Below are positions 1 through 11,320 of a stretch of 54,013 nt of DNA, in pieces. The DNA lies in the NCBI GenBank assembly GCA_000708525.1, contig JMRP01000018.1, forward strand, positions 1 to 54,013, read 5' to 3'. Position 1 is the first letter of the stretch, and each line of letters starts with the position of its first letter. Origin of the DNA: Cyanobium sp. CACIAM 14 (GTDB taxonomy: Bacteria > Cyanobacteriota > Cyanobacteriia > PCC-6307 > Cyanobiaceae). Below the pieces are notes generated by a model. That model searched no databases, had not been told where the DNA came from, and saw only the letters and a list, made by a program, of their open reading frames with translations. A program made the translations under genes and the position numbers.

Positions 1-103
1 CCCCAATCCGAGTTGCTTGCCGCCCATGAACCCCGACCACTCCTACGATCACAGGTGAATTGTCGCGCAGATCACCCGGGTTCTCCAGGGTTTCCTTAGA
101 CTG

Positions 104-1021
104 GTGTCAGGATCCTGGAAAGGTGCCATCGTGTTTTCCCGGCTTCGTTATTTCCTGAGGTTTTCCGTTCCGCTTTTTCTGGATCATCCGCTGTGGAGGC
201 GACGCCAATTATACCCTTTTCTGCGCCTTGCTCACTTGCAGTTGTTGTTCGCCTGTGGCAACAGGCGAGTTCAGATGGGGTGGATAGATGGTCTATTGCT
301 CTCAATGGAAAAGGGAGATGCAGCGCTGACTGGCAATTATTATCTTGGCCTCTTCGAGTTTGCGGACATGGCATTTGCCATTCATCTGTTGCGCGAAAAT
401 GACGTCTTGGTGGATGTTGGCGCTAACCTTGGTTCCTATTCGATGCTCGCTTCGGGGGTGGCGAAAGCGAATAGCGTGGCTTTTGAACCTGTTCCAGGAA
501 CTTACGATCGATTGCTCGAAAATATACTCCTCAATTCGCTGTCTGGCAAAGTGAATGCGAAAATGATAGCCCTCTCGGCTCCCTCGACTGTTGCTGAAGC
601 GCAGCGGCTGAAATTTTCTTCGGACAAGGGGCCTATGAACTCATTCGTGGGCAGTGATTACAGGGGCACAGCAGTTGAAGTAGAAGTTTCCACTTTGGAT
701 GAGCAATGTGAAGGCTTGGAGCCTGCTCTTCTCAAGATAGACGTTGAGGGGTTTGAGGCTGATGTTCTGAAGGGCGCCTCGCGGACTCTCCAAAAAGAGT
801 CGTTGTTGGCAATTATTATTGAAGGGCAGACCGAGGAGGTGAATCAATGTCTCAGAGGTGCTGGTTTTGTAGATGTGCACTACTCTCCTCATGGCCGGTC
901 GATTCAGGCTCATGCTCAGTGGACGCCTAATCGTATTTGGATCAGGAAGTCCAAGATGGAACTTGCTCTGGATCGGCTGAAAACGGCGAAGGTTCGCAGC
1001 GTCTATGGGAATGAGTTTTGA
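104..1021 (+). CDS. FkbM-family SAM-dependent methyltransferase
   Basis: This 305-aa protein has the FkbM methyltransferase core. A glycine-rich SAM-binding motif I (DVGANLGSYSM) lies near residue 105, an acidic FEPVPGTYDRL strand follows, and the family signature KIDVEGFEADVLKGA lies near residue 205. FkbM enzymes O-methylate sugars or secondary metabolites and in cyanobacteria often sit in glycan or exopolysaccharide islands; the substrate here cannot be read from sequence. The start used is GTG at 104; a second in-frame GTG at 131 (MFSRLRYF) is equally possible, and neither has a clear ribosome binding site. Base composition is visibly AT-richer than the following genes, which suggests acquisition by transfer. 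No partner gene is visible because the window begins just upstream. Confidence 0.85.
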   Translation: MSGSWKGAIVFSRLRYFLRFSVPLFLDHPLWRRRQLYPFLRLAHLQLLFACGNRRVQMGWIDGLLLSMEKGDAALTGNYYLGLFEFADMAFAIHLLRENDVLVDVGANLGSYSMLASGVAKANSVAFEPVPGTYDRLLENILLNSLSGKVNAKMIALSAPSTVAEAQRLKFSSDKGPMNSFVGSDYRGTAVEVEVSTLDEQCEGLEPALLKIDVEGFEADVLKGASRTLQKESLLAIIIEGQTEEVNQCLRGAGFVDVHYSPHGRSIQAHAQWTPNRIWIRKSKMELALDRLKTAKVRSVYGNEF

Positions 1022-1427
1022 GCTTCTTGCCCTGAGCCTGGAACCACTGCAAGCAGTTCCTGATTAAGAGAGAAGCGGTAGCGTTTTGAGGAGGCTCATC
1101 AACCTGATCGAAGCCGCTGTTCCAGGAGCGCCTCCAACAGCGGACCTTCGGCTTGTCCGCCAACCACCAGGCTGTGAATCCATCTGCTGCAGCAGTGGTA
1201 CTCACACAGTGATCAAGTGCAGTGATCAATGATGTCCCGCTCGAGGTGCTGACCATGCGCCGATGTTCACATCCTTGCCCTCTCAACTTTTGATTCCCGG
1301 GCAGATCATTCAGAAGACAGAAGTCGTCCCAGTGACTTTCGTGGCCTGGGACCCCTCAGGCCCTTGTTGCACCTGTGACCGTCGAGGGTCCCGAATGATC
1401 ACGTCTCGTCTATCCCGTGTTGTGGCC
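1022..1427. other. Gene-free stretch, probably decayed DNA
   Basis: About 400 bp between the FkbM gene and mntP hold no ORF I can support. A minus-strand open frame at 942-1286 matches no family I recognise and overlaps the end of the FkbM gene, so I treat it as chance. No tRNA, terminator or intact repeat is visible. Composition is intermediate between the FkbM gene and the core genes, as expected for a decayed junction. Confidence 0.4.
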
Positions 1428-1979
1428 TCAGATCGAAAGCATCTTGAAGCCGATGGCAATCAGGATGACACCTCCAATAATCTCCAGGCGATTGCCGAAG
1501 GCGGAGGGCATCCGCTTGGCAAGACCGAGGCCCAGGTAGGTGGAGATGAAGGCGGCCAGAGCAATAGCTACGGAGTAGTCGAGAATCGGTTTTCCCGCCA
1601 GGCCGAGGGTAACGCCAACCCCCAGGGAGTCGATGCTGGTGACCGTGGAGATGAAGAGAATCTTCGGCAAGCTGTGGGTTCTCGGATCTTCGGCCTCGGT
1701 GGTTTCGTCGGGATCGTGGTGATAGGCCTCCCAGCACATGTGCGTGCCCACGGCGACAAGCAGGGCAAAGGCGACCCAGTGGTCGTAGTTGACGATCAGA
1801 TCCTTGGCGATGCGCCCCAGCAGGAAGCCGAGCGCCGTGGCCGCGCCCTCGGCGAACGCTGAACTGAATGCGAATGAGAAGGCTCGCCTGGCGGAGAAAC
1901 TCCGAAAGCCCATGGCAAAGGCTGCAGAAAATGAATCGATGCTCAGGACCACCGCAAAAAGGGTGATTTCCCAGGTCAT
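1428..1979 (-). CDS. mntP: Putative manganese efflux pump MntP
   Basis: This 183-aa six-helix membrane protein has the duplicated MntP/YebN signature: SIDSFSAAFAMG near the N-terminus and SIDSLGVGVTLG in the second half, each with the conserved Asp that lines the Mn2+ path. MntP exports Mn2+ across the plasma membrane and protects against manganese overload. The open frame extends upstream to 2183, but that part is Arg/Pro-rich and non-membranous. The ATG at 1979 (MTWEITLFAVVL) gives the usual family length and begins directly in the first helix. The gene stands alone and diverges from the next gene. I looked for a yybP-ykoY manganese riboswitch upstream and did not see one. Confidence 0.9.
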   Translation of the reverse strand: MTWEITLFAVVLSIDSFSAAFAMGFRSFSARRAFSFAFSSAFAEGAATALGFLLGRIAKDLIVNYDHWVAFALLVAVGTHMCWEAYHHDPDETTEAEDPRTHSLPKILFISTVTSIDSLGVGVTLGLAGKPILDYSVAIALAAFISTYLGLGLAKRMPSAFGNRLEIIGGVILIAIGFKMLSI

Positions 1980-2140
1980 GCCGCCGCCAGGTCTTTGTCT
2001 TCCGTTCGATCCTATGGGCGCCCGTCCTGCTGGTCTGGTTCTCCACCTGCGCTGCCGCGGACGACCGTTATCGCGGCCCCGCTGCCGTGCCAGGCCTCCT
2101 TGGTCGGGGCAGACTGGTGCGCACGCCATGGCTGGGCAAG

Positions 2141-2728
2141 ATGGCCTCGATCGATCTGCCTTCAATGGCCGCGGCCAGGCCACCCTCTGCTTCCGGCAAC
2201 GCCGCTCCCAGGGGAGAGGGAGCCCGGCCGGCGCCGCGTGCCCGCCGGGACTGGCGGTTCTGGTGGGTCGTGGGTCTCTGCTTCGGACTGGGTTACGGCG
2301 TGAGCCACCGCCTGCTCAACCTTGGCTTCGAGAAGGACAAGGGCTCCGAACAGCGTTTCGACGTCCTGCCGTTCCCCGGAACCAGCCTCGATTCCCTGCG
2401 CCAGCGCTTCGGCGGCCAGGCCGGGGACATCCGGGGCGATCTTGATCGGGTTGAACGGGAGCGGCAGCAGCAGCAGGAGGCGGCGGACATCGAGAAGCGA
2501 CGGGCGGCCATCGACGAGCGGGAGGCCCGCCAGCGCCGGGAACTGCTCGAAGGAGCCGGCGCCAGCGACGGGGGTGGGGTGGCTCCCGGCTCCGAGGCCG
2601 GAGCCCCAGCGGCCCCCGCCCTGCCGCCGCCCCAGGCACCCCCTGCCAGCGAGCGGGAGGCTCCGGGCCCCGCCCCCGCCGCTCCGCCCCCGCCGAGTGC
2701 CCCACCGGCCCCCGAGGCACGGCCCTGA
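2141..2728 (+). CDS. Hypothetical membrane-anchored protein, coiled coil plus Pro/Ala tail
   Basis: No family is recognised. The protein has a basic N-terminus, one membrane segment (WWVVGLCFGLGYGVSH), and then a charged Gln/Glu/Arg-rich helix likely to form a coiled coil (from DIRGDLDRVERERQQQQ through the RRAAIDEREARQRR stretch). It ends in a long Pro/Ala/Glu tail. The architecture suggests a single-pass protein with an extended soluble domain. The frame is open from a GTG at 2087; ATG at 2141 and ATG at 2165 are the alternatives. I chose 2141, but no ribosome binding site decides it. The gene probably belongs to one transcription unit with the two genes that follow. Confidence 0.6.
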   Translation: MASIDLPSMAAARPPSASGNAAPRGEGARPAPRARRDWRFWWVVGLCFGLGYGVSHRLLNLGFEKDKGSEQRFDVLPFPGTSLDSLRQRFGGQAGDIRGDLDRVERERQQQQEAADIEKRRAAIDEREARQRRELLEGAGASDGGGVAPGSEAGAPAAPALPPPQAPPASEREAPGPAPAAPPPPSAPPAPEARP

Positions 2729-2762
2729 TCTGCCACAGTTCCGTGAACCGTCCGGCCCAGCC

Positions 2763-3104
2763 ATGAGTGCGCCGCAGTCCCTCGTCAAAGCGGCCGTCAA
2801 CCGTCTGGCCGCCCGTCTGGGCAGCGGTCTGGCCGATGCCGCCGCCGGGCTGGCGGTGCTCGCCCAGGATGCGCCCGCCCGTCTGCAGCAGGAACTCAAC
2901 CTGTTCTGGGAGGAAGTGGTGATGGAGGCCGAGCGGATCGAGAACGATGCCGGTGACGGTGTGCCCTCCGCCCGGCGCAGCCCCGCCGAGGATCCCCAGG
3001 AGCGGATCGATGCCCTGCGGGCCAGGGTGGCCGAACTCTCCCGGCGCCTCGAGCGGGGAACGACCTTCAGCGATTCCTCCTCCCGATCTCCGGGGCAGGT
3101 CTGA
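2763..3104 (+). CDS. Conserved small hypothetical protein upstream of AarF kinase
   Basis: This 113-aa soluble, mostly helical protein begins MSAPQSLVKAAVNRLAARLG. It contains an acidic amphipathic helix (LNLFWEEVVMEAERIEN) and a Leu-heptad segment near the C-terminus (RIDALRARVAELSRRLE) that looks like a short coiled coil. There is no signal peptide or membrane segment. Its stop codon shares one base with the start of the AarF-family kinase gene (TGATG), so the two are almost certainly translationally coupled and may act together. I do not recognise a named domain. Confidence 0.7.
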   Translation: MSAPQSLVKAAVNRLAARLGSGLADAAAGLAVLAQDAPARLQQELNLFWEEVVMEAERIENDAGDGVPSARRSPAEDPQERIDALRARVAELSRRLERGTTFSDSSSRSPGQV

Positions 3105-4801
3105 TGGCGGCCTTCACGGCCTCCGGGCAGCTGCTGTCCGGCCTCTGGAGGTCCCTGCGCATCTGGCAGCTCGTGATCCGGCTGCTGGCGGGGCTCTGGT
3201 GGGATGGCCGGACCTGGACCTACCCAGGCGGATGCACTCCCGAGCGCCAGGCCGCCCGGCAGCGGCGTCGGGCCCGCTGGCTCACGACCCAGTTTCTCCG
3301 GCTTGGTTCGGCCTTCATCAAGGTGGGGCAGTTGCTCTCGGCCCGGCCCGATGTGCTGCCCGCCGACGTGGTGGAGGAGCTGGCCCGGCTGCAGGACCGG
3401 GTGCCGGCGTTTCCCTTCGTGGTGGTGGAGTCGCTGCTGGCCCAGGAACTGGGGGAGCGCCGCGCCGAGATCATCGATCTGGAGGTGGAGCCGCTGGGCT
3501 CGGCCAGCCTGGCCCAGGTGCACCGGGCCAGCCTGCGCAGCGGCCGGCAGGTGGTGTTCAAGGTGCAGCGGCCCGGACTGGAGCGGCTGTTCCGCCTCGA
3601 TCTGGAGGTGCTTCAGCAGGTGGCGGCGGCAGTGCAGCGCCATCCCCGCTGGGGCGCCGGGCGCGACTGGGTGGGCATCGCCAGGGAGTGCCGGCGGGTG
3701 CTGCTGCGCGAGCTCGATTTCCGGCTCGAGGCGGAGCATGCCGCCCGCTTCCGGCAGCAGTTCCTGGATGATCCCGGCATCCGCATTCCGGCCGTGGTGT
3801 GGGAGCTCAGCACCCGCCGGGTGCTGTGCCTCGACTATGTCCCCGGCATCAAGATCAACGACCGGCAGGCCCTGGTGCAGGCCGGGATCGAACCGTCCGC
3901 GGTGGCGGAGAAGGGGGCCGCGAGCTACCTGCAGCAGCTGGTGCGCTTCGGCTTCTTCCACGCCGATCCCCACCCGGGCAACCTGGCGGTCGCTTCCGAC
4001 GGCGCCCTCATCTATTACGACTTCGGGATGATGGGGCAGATCTCCGAGCGGCTGCGCAGCCGGCTCGGACGCATGGTGCGGGCGGCGGCGGCCCGCGATG
4101 CCTCGGCCCTGGTGGAAGAGCTGCAGCAGGCCGGCGTGCTCGCCGCGGGCATCGATCCCGGGCCCGTGCGCCGGCTGGTGCGGGTGATGCTCAGCGAGGC
4201 CCTCACGCCGCCCTTCAGCGCCAACGTGATCGACAAGCTCTCGGGGGACCTCTACGAGCTGGTCTACGGCCAGCCGTTTCGCCTGCCGCCCGAGCTGATC
4301 TTCGTGATGCGGGCCCTCTCCACCTTCGAAGGGGTCGGCCGCAGCCTGGATCCCGGCTTTAGCCTGATCGCCATCGCCCGCCCCTACCTGCTGCCCCTGA
4401 TGTCCGCCAGCGGTACCGGCCCCAACGAACTGCTCAGCGAGCTCTCCCGCCAGGCGGCGGAAGTGGGCAGCAGGGCCCTGGGGATCCCCCGGCGGCTGGA
4501 GGAGAGCCTCTCGCGCATCGAACAGGGCGATCTGCAGGTGCTGATCCGGGCCGGCGAGACCGATCGCCTGCTGCGGCGCCTGGCCCTGGCGCAGCAGAGC
4601 GCCGGTCAGTCGTTCCTGCTGGGGGGGCTGGCCGTGGCGGCGGCGCTGCTGGCCGCCAGCAGCCGGCCGGCTCTCACGGCCGTGCCGCTGGTGCTGGGGG
4701 TGCCGGTGGGTCTCTCCTGGCTGAAGCTGCAGGCCCGGCTCAAGCGCGACGGCCGGCTCGACCAGCTGCCCGGGGTGGCGTCGCCGCCCCGGGGCACCTG
4801 A
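3104..4801 (+). CDS. AarF/ABC1/UbiB family atypical kinase
   Basis: This 565-aa protein carries the UbiB/ABC1 hallmarks: the KxGQ motif (AFIKVGQLLSARPD, near residue 70), the Ala-rich nucleotide loop with following Lys (GSASLAQVHRA, then VVFKVQRPG), the catalytic block HADPHPGN (near 286) and the metal-binding DFG (YYDFGMMG, near 306). A hydrophobic C-terminal segment (FLLGGLAVAAALLAAS) is typical of the family. Members are ATP-dependent proteins that support isoprenoid-quinone or plastid-lipid metabolism at membranes; in cyanobacteria a role in plastoquinone or tocopherol homeostasis is inferred from plant ABC1K proteins. The gene overlaps its upstream neighbour by one base and converges on eno with a 1-bp gap. 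Confidence 0.93.
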   Translation: MAAFTASGQLLSGLWRSLRIWQLVIRLLAGLWWDGRTWTYPGGCTPERQAARQRRRARWLTTQFLRLGSAFIKVGQLLSARPDVLPADVVEELARLQDRVPAFPFVVVESLLAQELGERRAEIIDLEVEPLGSASLAQVHRASLRSGRQVVFKVQRPGLERLFRLDLEVLQQVAAAVQRHPRWGAGRDWVGIARECRRVLLRELDFRLEAEHAARFRQQFLDDPGIRIPAVVWELSTRRVLCLDYVPGIKINDRQALVQAGIEPSAVAEKGAASYLQQLVRFGFFHADPHPGNLAVASDGALIYYDFGMMGQISERLRSRLGRMVRAAAARDASALVEELQQAGVLAAGIDPGPVRRLVRVMLSEALTPPFSANVIDKLSGDLYELVYGQPFRLPPELIFVMRALSTFEGVGRSLDPGFSLIAIARPYLLPLMSASGTGPNELLSELSRQAAEVGSRALGIPRRLEESLSRIEQGDLQVLIRAGETDRLLRRLALAQQSAGQSFLLGGLAVAAALLAASSRPALTAVPLVLGVPVGLSWLKLQARLKRDGRLDQLPGVASPPRGT

Positions 4802-4802
4802 G

Positions 4803-6122
<1,320 letters not shown>

Positions 6123-6265
6123 CTATGGGGCGCCTCCGCGCCGGCCTGTGTCCTCTGCGCCCAGCTGCCGCGATGGGTCGTCGCGGCGGCCCGGTTGGCC
6201 AGAATGGCTGCGGCAGGTCTGCTGCCGTCCTCACTGTTGCCGAGCCGCTCTCGCTCCCGCCCACC

Positions 6266-6667
6266 ATGCGACTGCTCCACACCATGCTGCGGGTGGGTGA
6301 TCTGGAGCGCTCCCTGCGCTTCTACACCGATGTGCTCGGCATGCAGCTGCTGCGCCGCCGGGATTACCCCGCCGGCCGCTTCACCCTCGCCTTCGTGGGC
6401 TACGGCGAGGAGAAGGACTCGACCGTGCTGGAGCTGACCCACAACTGGGACACCGCCGGCTATGAGATCGGTACTGGCTTCGGTCATCTGGCCATCGGTG
6501 TGGAGGACATCCACGCCACCTGCGCCGCCATCGCCGCCAAGGGGGGGAAGGTGGTGCGGGAACCCGGTCCGATGAAGCACGGCAGCACCGTGATCGCCTT
6601 CGTGGAGGATCCTGACGGCTACAAGGTGGAACTGATCCAGACCTCGTCCCGGCCCGATGCGCACTGA
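6266..6667 (+). CDS. gloA: Lactoylglutathione lyase (glyoxalase I)
   Basis: This 133-aa single-domain vicinal-oxygen-chelate protein begins [16 protein letters not shown]. It keeps the glyoxalase I metal ligands: His in LLHTM, Glu in TVLELTHN, His in GFGHLAI and Glu in YKVELIQ. It isomerises the hemithioacetal of methylglyoxal and glutathione to S-lactoylglutathione. The frame is open from 6125, but ATG at 6266 gives the exact family N-terminus. The last 11 bases overlap the start of clpB2, implying translational coupling. Confidence 0.95.
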   Translation: MRLLHTMLRVGDLERSLRFYTDVLGMQLLRRRDYPAGRFTLAFVGYGEEKDSTVLELTHNWDTAGYEIGTGFGHLAIGVEDIHATCAAIAAKGGKVVREPGPMKHGSTVIAFVEDPDGYKVELIQTSSRPDAH

Positions 6668-9500
6668 CCCCCGCCCAGATCCGTGGCTGCGGGACGGACC
6701 GGATCCGGCGGCAACCCCGGCCAGCCTCACCAGCGACCCCGACCGCTTCAGCGATGCGGCCTGGGACCTGCTGATCGCCTCGCAGGAACAGGCCCGTCGC
6801 TGGCGTCACGGCTCCATGGATGTGGAGCACCTGCTGCTCACCCTGCTCCTGGACCGCCGGTTCGCCTCCTGGGTGGCGCCCCTGCCCCTCGACGAGGACC
6901 GCCTGCTGGACCGCCTCGAAGCCTTCTGCGCCGAGCAGCCCGGAGGCGACGGCGGCACCCTCTACATCGGCGATGCCCTCGAGGATCTGCTGGAGGAGGC
7001 CGACCGCCGCCGCAGCGCCTGGGGATCCCGCCTGCTCGACGTGCCCCATGTGCTGCTGGCCCTGCTGGACGAACCGCGGATCGGGGCCTCCCTGCTGGCG
7101 GAGCAGGGGCTGAGCGAGGACCTGCTGCTGCGGCAGTGGCGGCCCCTGCCGGCCGCTCCGGAGCCTGCCCCGCCTCTGGCCACGCCGCCTGCAGCGGTCG
7201 CGCCGGCGGCTCCGGCCTCGCCGGCCCCGTCGCGCCTCACGACGCGCGCCGAGCCGCGCAGGGAAGCGCCGACGGAGACCGCCCTGACCCTCCAGCCGGA
7301 AGGGGAACCCGAGCCCGGCGCCCTGGCCCGCTACGGCCGCGATCTCACCGCCGCGGCCCGGGCAGGGGAACTGGATCCTGTGGTGGGGCGGGATCAGGAG
7401 ATCCGCCGTCTCATCCAGGTGCTCTCCCGCCGCAGCAAGAACAACCCGGTGCTGATCGGCGAGCCCGGCGTCGGCAAGACGGCCGTGGTCGAATCCCTTG
7501 CCCAGCGGATCGTGGCGGGTGAGGTGCCCGATGCCCTGCGGGGCCTGCGGCTGGTCGCCCTGGATCTCGGTGCCCTGATCGCCGGTGCCAAGTTCCGGGG
7601 CCAGTTCGAGGAACGCCTGCGCAGCGTGCTGGCGGAGGTCCGCGACAGCGAGGGTGCCGATGGGCGATCCGATGCCGGGGGGGTGGTGCTGTTCATCGAC
7701 GAACTGCACACCGTGGTGGGCGGCGACCGCTCCGGCGCCGATGCCGCCAGCATCCTCAAGCCCGTGCTGGCCCGGGGAGACCTGCGCTGCATCGGTGCCA
7801 CCACCCCCGAGGACTACCGGCGCAGCATCGAGAAGGATCCGGCCCTGGAGCGCCGTTTCCAGCAGGTGCTGATCCGCGAACCCGACCTCTCCACCTGTCT
7901 CGAGATCCTCAGGGGGCTCAAGGAGCGCTACGAACTCCACCACGGCGTCACCATCACCGACGGGGCCCTGGTGGCCGCGGCCCGCCTCGCCGACCGCTAC
8001 ATCAGCGACCGCTGCCTGCCCGATTCGGCCATCGACCTGATCGACGAGGCCGCGGCCAACCTGCGCATGGAAGCCACCTCCAAGCCCCAGGTGGTGGAGG
8101 ACGCGGAGGTGGAACTGCGGCGGGTGGAGCTGGCCCTGCTGGCGGCCGAAGCGGCGCCGCTGGAGGAACGGGTCCAGCTGCAGGAGCAGCGGCGACGGGC
8201 CCACGACCAGCTCGAACGCCTGCAGCGCCGCTGGGCGGAGGAGCGGGAGCGGCTGGAGGAACTCAGGGAGCTGCTGCAGCAGGACGAGGATCTGCGCCAC
8301 GCCATCGCCGAAGCGGAGCGGGACGGGGACCTCGAGGAGGCGGCCCGCCTCCAGTACGACCAGCTACACGGGGTGCAGCAGCGCCGGGCCGCCCTGGAGG
8401 CGGAGCTGCAGAGCGATCCGATGCTGCGCGAGCAGGTGGAGGAGGGGGACATCGGCGACGTGGTGGCCCGCTCCACCGGCATCCCCATCCAGCGGCTGCT
8501 GGCCGGCGAGCGTCAGAAGCTGCTGGAGCTCGAGCAACGGCTCGCCGAGCGGGTGATCGGCCAGAGCGAGGCGGTGGCGGCGGTGGCGGCCTCGATCCGC
8601 CGTTCCCGGGCGGGGATGCAGGCTCCCACCCGCCCGGTGGGGTCCTTCCTGTTCCTGGGGCCCACCGGCGTCGGCAAGACCGAACTGGCCAAGGCCCTGG
8701 CGGCGGCTCTGTTCGACGAGGAGGAGGCGCTGGTGCGGCTGGACATGAGCGAGTTCATGGAGCGCAACGCCGTCGCCCGCCTGGTGGGGGCGCCGCCGGG
8801 GTACGTGGGTTACGAGGAGGGCGGCCAGCTCACCGAGGCCGTGCGCCGGCGCCCCTATGCCGTGCTGCTGCTGGATGAGGTGGAGAAGGCCCATCCCGAT
8901 GTCTTCAACCTGCTGCTGCAGGTGCTCGACGACGGCCGGCTCACCGACTCCCAGGGACGCACGGTGGACTTCCGCCACACGGTGGTGATCATGACCAGCA
9001 ACCTGGCCAGTCGGGCGATCCTCGATCGTGCCCGTGCCGCGGCGGCGGACCCCGGGGCGCTGGAGTCCCGCGAACGGGAGGAGGAGCGGCAGCTGGAGGA
9101 GGCCGTGGAGGAGGCCCTGACCCGCCAGTTCCGCCCGGAATTCCTCAACCGCATCGACGAGGTGATCCGTTTCCGCCCCCTCGCGCGCCCCGATCTGGAG
9201 CGGATCGTGCGCCTGCAGCTGGCCGAACTCGCCGCCCTGCTGAGGGAGCAGCAGCTGGAGCTGGAAGTGGGCGAGGGCGTTGCCGCCGCCCTCGCCCAGC
9301 AGGGCCACGAGCCGGAGTACGGGGCCCGGCCCCTGCGGCGGGTCCTGCGCCGCCGCATCGAGAACCCCCTGGCCACCGAACTGCTGGAGGAGCACTTCGC
9401 GGCGGCCCGGGGGGTGAGGATCGCGCTGGCCGGCCCCGGCGAGGAGGGCTTCCGCTTCCTCCCCCTGCCGCTCACGGGGGATGGGCGTCCGGTAGGGTGA
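6657..9500 (+). CDS. clpB: ClpB-type AAA+ disaggregase (ClpB2-like)
   Basis: This 947-aa Hsp100 ATPase has a divergent Clp N-domain (about residues 20-150), a Pro/Ala linker, a first AAA+ module (Walker [10 protein letters not shown] near 268, Walker B FIDELHT near 345), a middle coiled-coil domain (about 480-590, with the ClpB-like [12 protein letters not shown]) and a second AAA+ module (GPTGVGKTE near 668, [11 protein letters not shown] near 738, arginine finger in [11 protein letters not shown]). The middle domain and the absence of a ClpP-binding IGF/VGF loop support a disaggregase rather than ClpC. Its N-domain divergence and position ahead of secE-nusG fit the second cyanobacterial paralogue, ClpB2. 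It overlaps gloA by 11 bp. Confidence 0.9.
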   Translation: MRTDPRPDPWLRDGPDPAATPASLTSDPDRFSDAAWDLLIASQEQARRWRHGSMDVEHLLLTLLLDRRFASWVAPLPLDEDRLLDRLEAFCAEQPGGDGGTLYIGDALEDLLEEADRRRSAWGSRLLDVPHVLLALLDEPRIGASLLAEQGLSEDLLLRQWRPLPAAPEPAPPLATPPAAVAPAAPASPAPSRLTTRAEPRREAPTETALTLQPEGEPEPGALARYGRDLTAAARAGELDPVVGRDQEIRRLIQVLSRRSKNNPVLIGEPGVGKTAVVESLAQRIVAGEVPDALRGLRLVALDLGALIAGAKFRGQFEERLRSVLAEVRDSEGADGRSDAGGVVLFIDELHTVVGGDRSGADAASILKPVLARGDLRCIGATTPEDYRRSIEKDPALERRFQQVLIREPDLSTCLEILRGLKERYELHHGVTITDGALVAAARLADRYISDRCLPDSAIDLIDEAAANLRMEATSKPQVVEDAEVELRRVELALLAAEAAPLEERVQLQEQRRRAHDQLERLQRRWAEERERLEELRELLQQDEDLRHAIAEAERDGDLEEAARLQYDQLHGVQQRRAALEAELQSDPMLREQVEEGDIGDVVARSTGIPIQRLLAGERQKLLELEQRLAERVIGQSEAVAAVAASIRRSRAGMQAPTRPVGSFLFLGPTGVGKTELAKALAAALFDEEEALVRLDMSEFMERNAVARLVGAPPGYVGYEEGGQLTEAVRRRPYAVLLLDEVEKAHPDVFNLLLQVLDDGRLTDSQGRTVDFRHTVVIMTSNLASRAILDRARAAAADPGALESREREEERQLEEAVEEALTRQFRPEFLNRIDEVIRFRPLARPDLERIVRLQLAELAALLREQQLELEVGEGVAAALAQQGHEPEYGARPLRRVLRRRIENPLATELLEEHFAAARGVRIALAGPGEEGFRFLPLPLTGDGRPVG

Positions 9501-9614
9501 TCGTTTGTCATCGTGTGTCGGTGGTGGGGCAGAGCCTTCTGGCCTGCTGAGTTCCCGACCATCCGGCCGCCCCGCCACCCTCCGTCCCCACCTCCACTGA
9601 GTGGAATCCACGTC

Positions 9615-9905
9615 GTGGAACCCATCCCCCCCGCCACCACCACGAGCAGTCCCGAAGGACTTCCTGCCCCGCCGAGCGGTTCGCTCGAGGCCGAGGAGCG
9701 GCCCGATGGCCTCTTCGCCGAGGACGACGAGCCCAGCGGTTTCCTCGCGCTGACCATGGCGGAACTGCGCAAGGTCGTCTGGCCGAGCCGGCAGCAACTG
9801 TTCAGCGAGTCGGTGGCGGTGATCCTGATGGTGAGTCTTTCGGCGGCGGCGATCGCCGCGATCGACCGCTTCTATCACTGGGGATCGGCCCAGATCTTCC
9901 GTTGA
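9615..9905 (+). CDS. secE: Preprotein translocase subunit SecE
   Basis: This is a short protein with one C-terminal membrane helix preceded by the SecE signature AELRKVVWPSRQQL. SecE clamps SecY in the plasma- and thylakoid-membrane translocon. The frame is open from 9513; I chose GTG at 9615 (VEPIPPATTT), which gives 96 aa including the acidic N-terminal extension seen in cyanobacterial SecE. The start is uncertain. The stop codon overlaps the first base of nusG's ATG, the usual secE-nusG coupling. Confidence 0.92.
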   Translation: MEPIPPATTTSSPEGLPAPPSGSLEAEERPDGLFAEDDEPSGFLALTMAELRKVVWPSRQQLFSESVAVILMVSLSAAAIAAIDRFYHWGSAQIFR

Positions 9906-10630
9906 TGTCCTTTCCCTTGTCCGCCGTGCCTGAGACCGTTCCCGAGATCGAAACGGACGTCCCCCTGGTCCTGAACCTTCCGGGCGACGGCACCGACCCC
10001 GCCGTCGACGCCGCTGCCGGAGCTGGTGCTGAGGCCGGTGCGGAGGGAGCCGAGCCCGCCAAGCCCCAGGTGGCCCGCTGGTACGCCGTTCAGGTCGCCT
10101 CCAGCTGTGAGAAGAAGGTGAAGGCCACCCTGGAGCAGCGCGCCGTCACCCTGGGGGTGAGCAACCGGATCCTGGAGATCGAGATCCCCCAGACCCCCGG
10201 CGTCAAGCTGAAGAAGGATGGCAGCCGCCAGTCCATCGAGGAGAAGGTGTTCCCTGGCTATGTGCTGGTTCGCATGGTCCTCGACGAGGACACGATGATG
10301 GCCGTGCGCAGCACGCCCAACGTGATCAATTTCGTGGGCCAGGAGGAGCGCCGGGCCACCGGCAAGGCCCGGGGCCACATCAAGCCCCGCCCCCTGAGCC
10401 GTCAGGAGGTGGATCGCATCTTCAAGCGGGCCGCCGAGAAGAAGCCCGTCCTCAAGGTGGACCTCAGCGAGGGCGATCAGATCCTCGTCACCGCGGGTCC
10501 CTTCAAGGACTTCCAGGGTGAGGTGATCGAGGTGTCCGGAGAGCGCAGCAAGCTCAAGGCCCTCCTGTCGATCTTCGGCAGGGAGACCCCCGTCGAGCTC
10601 GAGTTCTCCCAGATCAGCAAGCAGAGCTGA
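9905..10630 (+). CDS. nusG: Transcription termination/antitermination protein NusG
   Basis: This protein of about 241 aa has an acidic Ala/Glu-rich N-terminal extension, an NGN domain ([22 protein letters not shown]; later [13 protein letters not shown]) and a C-terminal KOW domain ([19 protein letters not shown]). NusG binds RNA polymerase, modulates pausing and links transcription to Rho or to ribosomes. ATG at 9905 overlaps the secE stop; TTG one codon earlier is the alternative. The gene is followed by the ribosomal protein cluster. Confidence 0.97.
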   Translation: MSFPLSAVPETVPEIETDVPLVLNLPGDGTDPAVDAAAGAGAEAGAEGAEPAKPQVARWYAVQVASSCEKKVKATLEQRAVTLGVSNRILEIEIPQTPGVKLKKDGSRQSIEEKVFPGYVLVRMVLDEDTMMAVRSTPNVINFVGQEERRATGKARGHIKPRPLSRQEVDRIFKRAAEKKPVLKVDLSEGDQILVTAGPFKDFQGEVIEVSGERSKLKALLSIFGRETPVELEFSQISKQS

Positions 10631-10638
10631 TCCCTTGC

Positions 10639-10663
10639 GGCCGCCTCCCTGCGGAGGGCGGCC
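10639..10663 (+). other. GC-rich hairpin downstream of nusG
   Basis: An inverted repeat (GGCCGCC pairing with GGGCGGCC around a short loop) begins eight bases after the nusG stop. No T-run follows, so it is not a convincing Rho-independent terminator. It may be a processing or attenuation element between nusG and rplK. Confidence 0.4.
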
Positions 10664-10814
10664 CTGGGTGACCCCCCGACGGGTCGCCATGCCGCCGGGC
10701 CGTCACCCGCCCCGGCGATCCGCAGCGCTCCCGCCAGGGGGCTTCGTCCAGCGCTCCCACCCGGGAGTTCCGTTCCACACTCCCGCCAGGGAATCCTGTC
10801 CCCCAGCCCAGCCG

Positions 10815-11240
10815 ATGGCCAAGAAAGTCGTAGCTGTGATCAAGCTGGCCCTCCAGGCCGGCAAAGCCAACCCCGCGCCGCCGGTGGGCCCCGCCCTCGG
10901 TCAGCACGGGGTGAACATCATGGCGTTCTGCAAGGAGTACAACGCCCGCACCCAGGACAAGGCCGGCTACGTGATCCCGGTGGAGATCTCGGTCTTCGAG
11001 GACCGCAGCTTCACCTTCATCACCAAGACCCCGCCCGCCTCGGTGCTGATTTCCAAGGCGGCCGGCATCGAAAAGGGTGCCGCCACTTCCGCCAAGGGAG
11101 CCGTGGGTGCCATCAGCCGCGCCCAGCTCGAGGAGATCGCCAAGACCAAACTGCCCGATCTCAACTGCAGCAGCGTCGAGTCGGCCATGCGCATCATCGA
11201 GGGCACCGCCCGCAACATGGGCGTCGCCGTCCGCGACTGA
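10815..11240 (+). CDS. rplK: 50S ribosomal protein L11
   Basis: This 141-aa protein starts [18 protein letters not shown] and contains the L11 landmarks [17 protein letters not shown] (the proline-rich 23S GTPase-centre and thiostrepton-site region) and GTARNMGV at the C-terminus. It has the exact family length. The frame is open from 10635, but only the ATG at 10815 gives a normal L11 N-terminus. It is the first gene of the rplK-rplA pair, after about 180 bp of leader following nusG. Confidence 0.98.
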   Translation: MAKKVVAVIKLALQAGKANPAPPVGPALGQHGVNIMAFCKEYNARTQDKAGYVIPVEISVFEDRSFTFITKTPPASVLISKAAGIEKGAATSAKGAVGAISRAQLEEIAKTKLPDLNCSSVESAMRIIEGTARNMGVAVRD

Positions 11241-11320
11241 GCCTCCCCGGCCGTCGCTCCACCCACCCGTTCCACATTTCCGGGGGAGACCCATCCCGGT
11301 CGTCCGCACCCCTTCCAGTC

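Noticed and set aside
942-1286. Minus-strand 114-codon ORF
   Set aside because: It overlaps the FkbM gene and matches no family; I could not support a transposase reading.
1980-2140. Possible yybP-ykoY manganese riboswitch upstream of mntP
   Set aside because: The conserved loop motifs of that riboswitch are not visible on the minus strand here.
2162-3973. Long minus-strand open frame (603 codons) opposite the AarF operon
   Set aside because: It is antisense to three clear plus-strand genes, has Arg/Gly/Pro-rich shadow composition and no domain. High GC makes such frames common; similar ones oppose eno, clpB2, pyrD, rel and others.
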